A stretch of 7,456 bases of DNA, taken from Pseudomonadota bacterium (GTDB lineage: Bacteria; Pseudomonadota; Alphaproteobacteria; UBA9219; RGZA01). Below, piece by piece: positions 4,786 through 7,456 of the stretch. The translations under genes were made by a program, and so were the position numbers. The stretch is from NCBI GenBank assembly GCA_016195205.1, contig JACQAB010000103.1, positions 1-7,456 of the forward strand, read 5' to 3'. The notes beneath the pieces are model-generated. The model was not told the DNA's origin and searched no databases. It saw only the letters and a program-made list of their open reading frames with translations. Each line of letters begins with the position of its first letter. The stretch's first letter is position 1.

Positions 4786-6705
4786 ATGCTGGCACTTCTG
4801 GGCGACGATCTTTTATGCGTGGCGGGGCTTTTGGCCCTTTTGGCCGGGCTGGGCGGGTGGGCCGCGCCTTCTTTCAAAAAGCCCCTTCCCTTTCGCCTGC
4901 TGCGCGCCGCCCTGCTGGGGGTTTTCCTGCTGATGCTGAGCGCGTTCGCGGTTTTGATTCTGGCCTATATGCGCTCGGATTTTTCGGTGATGAGCGTTTA
5001 CCAGAATAGCCACACCGCCAAGCCGCTGTTCTATAAAATCGCCGCCGCCTGGGGCGGCCATGAAGGCTCGATGATTTTGTGGACGCTGATCGCCAGCCTG
5101 TTCGGCGCGGTGCTGGCGCTGCGCCCGGCGCTTTCCGCCGGGTTCACCGCCCGCGCGCTGTCGGTTCAGGCGCTGATGATCGCCGCCTTTATCGCCTTCA
5201 TTTTTTTCACCTCCGATCCTTTCACACTTCTTGTGCCCACCCCCACCGAGGGCCTTGGCCTGAATCCCATCTTGCAAGACCCGGCGCTGGCCATGCATCC
5301 GCCCATTCTTTATCTGGGCTATGTGGGATTTTCGCTGGCGTTTTCCTTTGCCGTGGCGGGGCTGCTGGAAGCGAAAATCGACCCGGCCTGGGCCACGGCC
5401 CTGCGCGGCTATGCGCTTTTCGCCTGGGCGGCGCTGACCATCGGCATCGCGCTGGGCTCGTGGTGGGCCTATTACGAGCTGGGCTGGGGCGGCTGGTGGT
5501 TCTGGGACCCGGTGGAGAACGCCTCGTTCATTCCTTGGCTCAGCGCCACGGCGCTGGTGCACGCGCTGGTGGTTCTGGAAAAGCGCGGCAGCCTGAAAGC
5601 CTGGGCGGCGTTGCTGGCGCTGCTGACTTTCACGCTATCGCTGTGCGGAACTTTTCTGGTGCGCTCGGGCGCGATCACCTCGGTGCATGCTTTCGCGCTG
5701 GACCCGGCACGCGGCATTTTCATTCTGCTGCTGATCGGGCTGGCGGCCGGCGGCGGGTTGCTGATTTTCGGCCTGCGTGCGCCAAAACTTTTTGCCGAAG
5801 GCGTGTTTGCGCCGGTGAGCCGTGAATCCCTGCTGACGTTGAACAGCTTATTCTTCTTCACCGGCTGCATGACGGTGCTGATCGGCACGGTTTATCCGCT
5901 GGCGCTGGAATTGCTGGCGGGAATTTCCATTTCCGTCGGCGCGCCCTATTTCCGGCAAAGCTTCGTGCCGCTGATGGTGCCTGCCGTGGTGCTGATGGGT
6001 CTTGGCCCCTATGCGCTTTGGAAAAAAGACAGCCTCCGCGCGCTTTTCCCACGCCTGCAAACTGCCTTTCTGCTGACGCTGGCTTTGCTGCTTGGAACGT
6101 TTCTTTTTTTCCACACGCGCGAGATGCGGTTTTACCTGGGCATTACCCTGGCCGGATGGGTTTTTTTCGCCACGCTGCATGAGGCGTGGTTACGTCGCCA
6201 GCAGACCGGAAAAATTCCCCGCCGCGGCTGGGGCATGATGCTGGCGCATCTGGGTTTCGCCGTGACGCTGTCCGGCATGGTGGTCTCCAGCCATTTTTCG
6301 CAAGAGTCGCTGGCGCTGCTGAAGCCCGGTGGCGCGCTGAAGCTGGATGGGTTAACCGTGCGCTTTGAAGAGCTGGAGCGCCTTCCCGGACCCAATTATC
6401 TTTCCGACCGCGCCGAAATGCGCGTGTCCGACGGCCAAAGCACGGTGGCGCTGATGCATCCCGAGCGGCGCTATTACCCCGTGGCGCAGCGGGTCATCAG
6501 CCAGGTCGCCATTCACACCAACGGCTTTTCCAATATTTATGTGGTGCTGGGCGAACCACAGAACGACCAAGGCCGCGTCAAAGGCTGGACGGTGCGCGCT
6601 TCCATCCATCCGCTGGCGCCGTGGATATGGTTTGGATGCGTGATGATGGCGGCGGGGGGGTTGCTGGCCGCGCCGGGGCGACTAACGAAACCACAAAGCC
6701 GCTAG
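4786..6705 (+). CDS. ccmF: Cytochrome c-type biogenesis haem lyase CcmF
   Basis: CcmF is the polytopic inner-membrane protein that, with CcmH and CcmI, attaches haem from CcmE to apocytochrome c in System I maturation. From ATG 4786 the product has 639 residues, the usual family size, with many hydrophobic segments. Landmarks are WGGHEGSMILW (89-99), MHPPILYLGYVGF (170-182), the tryptophan-rich WWD motif (233-251), TALVHAL (255-261), VRSGAITSVHAF (292-303) and MLAHLGF (485-491). The four haem-ligand histidines of Escherichia coli CcmF (173, 261, 303, 491) correspond to H171, H259, H301 and H488. This near-constant offset supports ATG 4786 over the longer frame from TTG 4726. Neither start has a Shine-Dalgarno. 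The C-terminal periplasmic domain and last membrane helix are intact. ccmE, ccmG, ccmH and ccmI are not adjacent; the neighbours are minus-strand genes on both sides. Confidence 0.97.
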   Translation: MLALLGDDLLCVAGLLALLAGLGGWAAPSFKKPLPFRLLRAALLGVFLLMLSAFAVLILAYMRSDFSVMSVYQNSHTAKPLFYKIAAAWGGHEGSMILWTLIASLFGAVLALRPALSAGFTARALSVQALMIAAFIAFIFFTSDPFTLLVPTPTEGLGLNPILQDPALAMHPPILYLGYVGFSLAFSFAVAGLLEAKIDPAWATALRGYALFAWAALTIGIALGSWWAYYELGWGGWWFWDPVENASFIPWLSATALVHALVVLEKRGSLKAWAALLALLTFTLSLCGTFLVRSGAITSVHAFALDPARGIFILLLIGLAAGGGLLIFGLRAPKLFAEGVFAPVSRESLLTLNSLFFFTGCMTVLIGTVYPLALELLAGISISVGAPYFRQSFVPLMVPAVVLMGLGPYALWKKDSLRALFPRLQTAFLLTLALLLGTFLFFHTREMRFYLGITLAGWVFFATLHEAWLRRQQTGKIPRRGWGMMLAHLGFAVTLSGMVVSSHFSQESLALLKPGGALKLDGLTVRFEELERLPGPNYLSDRAEMRVSDGQSTVALMHPERRYYPVAQRVISQVAIHTNGFSNIYVVLGEPQNDQGRVKGWTVRASIHPLAPWIWFGCVMMAAGGLLAAPGRLTKPQSR

Positions 6706-6716
6706 TCAGGCTTTGT
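6693..6716. terminator. Hairpin spanning the convergent ccmF and marR stops
   Basis: ACAAAGCC (6693-6700) and GGCTTTGT (6709-6716) form a perfect 8-bp stem around an 8-nt loop that contains the ccmF TAG (6703-6705). ACTAAC (6681-6686) and GTTAGT (6715-6720) can extend or compete with it. It sits between two convergent genes ten bases apart, so it may end transcription in both directions. No proper T tract follows on either strand, so intrinsic termination is uncertain. Confidence 0.4.
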
Positions 6717-7183
6717 TAGTGAGTCTCGATAAGCGTCGAGCATTCGCGCTCAAAGCGTTTCAGGAATCTTAAAGTCGTTTCGTAATCCAGCTTGTCGGAA
6801 GCTTGGGGTAAAAGCGTTTTGGACAAGCGGTCGCTGACCACCTGCAACCGGTCCAGCACCTGATGGCCCTTGTCAGTCACGCGCACGCGCGCTGAGCGGC
6901 GGTCATGCTCATCCACGATGCGCTCGATGTAACCGCCTTCGCTTAAATTCTTGATGTTGTAGGAAACGTTCGAGCCCAAGTAATAACCGCGCTCAATCAA
7001 ATCGCGCACCGCCAGGTCGGGCTGCTGGCCGATGGCCGCCAGCATCATGATCTGCACGGGGTTGATGTCACGCACGCCGATATGCATCAGCTCGATCCGC
7101 ACCACATCCAGAAAGCGGCGATGCATGCGTTCAAGCAATTGGGGCAGTTCAAGCCCAAGGCTGGCGGAAGCGCTGTCATTCAT
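6716..7183 (-). CDS. MarR-family winged-helix transcriptional regulator (LdtR-like)
   Basis: A 155-residue DNA-binding protein, normal for MarR dimers. The helical N-terminal dimer region leads to INPVQIMML (40-48) and a helix-turn-helix with recognition text YYLGSNVSYNIKNL (67-80). The wing follows with DRRSARVRVTDKG (94-106), including the conserved DRRS. A C-terminal helical dimer region with RFLKRFERE completes it. The NPVQ, RGYYLGSNVSYN and DRRS combination is that of the alphaproteobacterial LdtR group, whose studied members control an L,D-transpeptidase gene and stress tolerance. No such target is visible here. ATG 7183 lacks a Shine-Dalgarno. On the minus strand TTGTAA (7217-7212) lies about 17 nt before a poor -10 candidate, so a leaderless start is possible but weak. 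Upstream, 7184-7264 holds no gene and then the palindromic region begins. Family is secure; the regulon is unknown. Confidence 0.93.
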   Translation of the reverse strand: MNDSASASLGLELPQLLERMHRRFLDVVRIELMHIGVRDINPVQIMMLAAIGQQPDLAVRDLIERGYYLGSNVSYNIKNLSEGGYIERIVDEHDRRSARVRVTDKGHQVLDRLQVVSDRLSKTLLPQASDKLDYETTLRFLKRFERECSTLIETH

Positions 7184-7264
7184 GACGGGTATTCAACAAA
7201 AAGAGGGACGTTTACAACGCTAGAGAATGCTATAGGCTGTATCGACATATAAATCATGGGTTCT

Positions 7265-7364
7265 GCGCTGGCAAAATCATCGATCCGGCTATGAAGAAAG
7301 CGCTGGTCGTAGCGGTGCCTACGGACAAGCTTTCTGAAGACGCCGGGCGATGATTTTGCCGCGC
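7265..7364. repeat. Nested palindromic element (about 100 nt)
   Basis: Four inverted-repeat tiers are arranged concentrically. The outer arms are GCGC-t-GGCAAAATCATCG (7265-7282) with CGATGATTTTGCC-GCGC (7348-7364): 17 pairs with one bulged T. Inside are CCGGC (7285-7289) with GCCGG (7342-7346), AGAAAGC (7295-7301) with GCTTTCT (7329-7335), and CGTAG (7308-7312) with CTACG (7319-7323) around the loop CGGTGC. This makes 34 pairs in all, with short internal loops. Such nesting is what a structured RNA, a MITE-like or REP-like dispersed element, or a regulatory hairpin would show. No RNA family is recognised and no coding frame convinces. It lies upstream of the minus-strand marR gene. Confidence 0.65.
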
Positions 7365-7385
7365 CCGCAAGGGTTTGACCAGGAT

Positions 7386-7456
7386 TTTGATTGGCGGCGT
7401 CAGCTTCGCTCGACGTGGGGCCTGCCACGCCGTCGCTCGCTTCCTGGCCAATCAAA
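7386..7456. repeat. Second inverted repeat reaching the window edge
   Basis: TTTGATTGGC (7386-7395) is exactly complementary to GCCAATCAAA (7447-7456), with 51 nt between. The arm may continue past the window. Inside, CGACGTGG (7411-7418) pairs with CCACGCCG (7425-7432), with one A-C mismatch, around a 6-nt loop. Between this and the first palindrome, CCC-GCAA-GGG (7364-7373) would form a small GNRA-type tetraloop hairpin. No gene is seen between 7184 and 7456, so this stretch is best described as a structured intergenic or mobile repeat region of unknown nature. Confidence 0.5.

Noticed and set aside
7291..7353. Plus-strand 20-codon frame (ATG 7291 to TGA 7351) containing VAVPTD, a string that recalls the start of NifX-type proteins.
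   Set aside because: Very short, no Shine-Dalgarno, lies entirely within the palindrome, and the frame after the stop shows no NifX-like continuation. Treated as chance.
7180..7455. Minus-strand open frame of 91 codons that would overlap the marR start by 4 bp (ATGA).
   Set aside because: The overlap geometry is tempting, but the frame has no recognisable motif and no Shine-Dalgarno. It also runs straight through the nested palindromes and reads like non-coding composition. It could only be revived by homologues keeping the same frame.

Overview
The window is moderately GC-rich bacterial DNA that looks chromosomal. It most resembles an alphaproteobacterium. That placement is inferred from the style of the PanB protein, from a MarR regulator with the helix text typical of the alphaproteobacterial LdtR group, and from CcmF. 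No phage, transposase, CRISPR, tRNA or rRNA signal was found.

Layout. (1) 2-1149, plus strand: the 3' part of thiG (thiazole synthase), overlapping by 4 bp a ThiE/TenI-family gene. The second protein lacks the thiamine-phosphate synthase metal site and looks more like the thiazole tautomerase TenI. Together they form the end of a thiamine (thiazole branch) operon. (2) 1150-2414: a stand-alone gene with its own promoter, strong Shine-Dalgarno and intrinsic terminator. It encodes a 372-residue protein of unknown function built from two copies of a module of about 175 residues. (3) 2432-3874: panB (pantothenate pathway), apparently read from a promoter that would give a leaderless mRNA. It is coupled by a 4-bp overlap to a HAD-superfamily hydrolase resembling the N-terminal HAD half of UbiA-fusion proteins, but with no prenyltransferase. 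(4) 3768-4676, minus strand: a secreted protein of two Ig-like halves with an acidic, proline-rich tail. It collides tail to tail with the HAD gene over 107 bp. (5) 4786-6705, plus strand: complete ccmF (cytochrome c haem lyase) outside its usual ccm cluster. (6) 6716-7183, minus strand: an LdtR-like MarR regulator whose stop lies 10 bp from the ccmF stop, with a hairpin spanning both stops. (7) 7184-7456: no convincing gene, but an unusual density of inverted repeats. These include a nested palindrome of 100 nt with 34 pairs and a second inverted repeat running to the window edge.

Most genes are housekeeping cofactor genes (thiamine, pantothenate, haem attachment). The less explained items are the two-module protein at 1245-2363, the duplicated secreted protein at 3768-4676 and the palindromic region at 7265-7456. 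No multi-gene defence or novel enzymatic system can be supported from this sequence alone.
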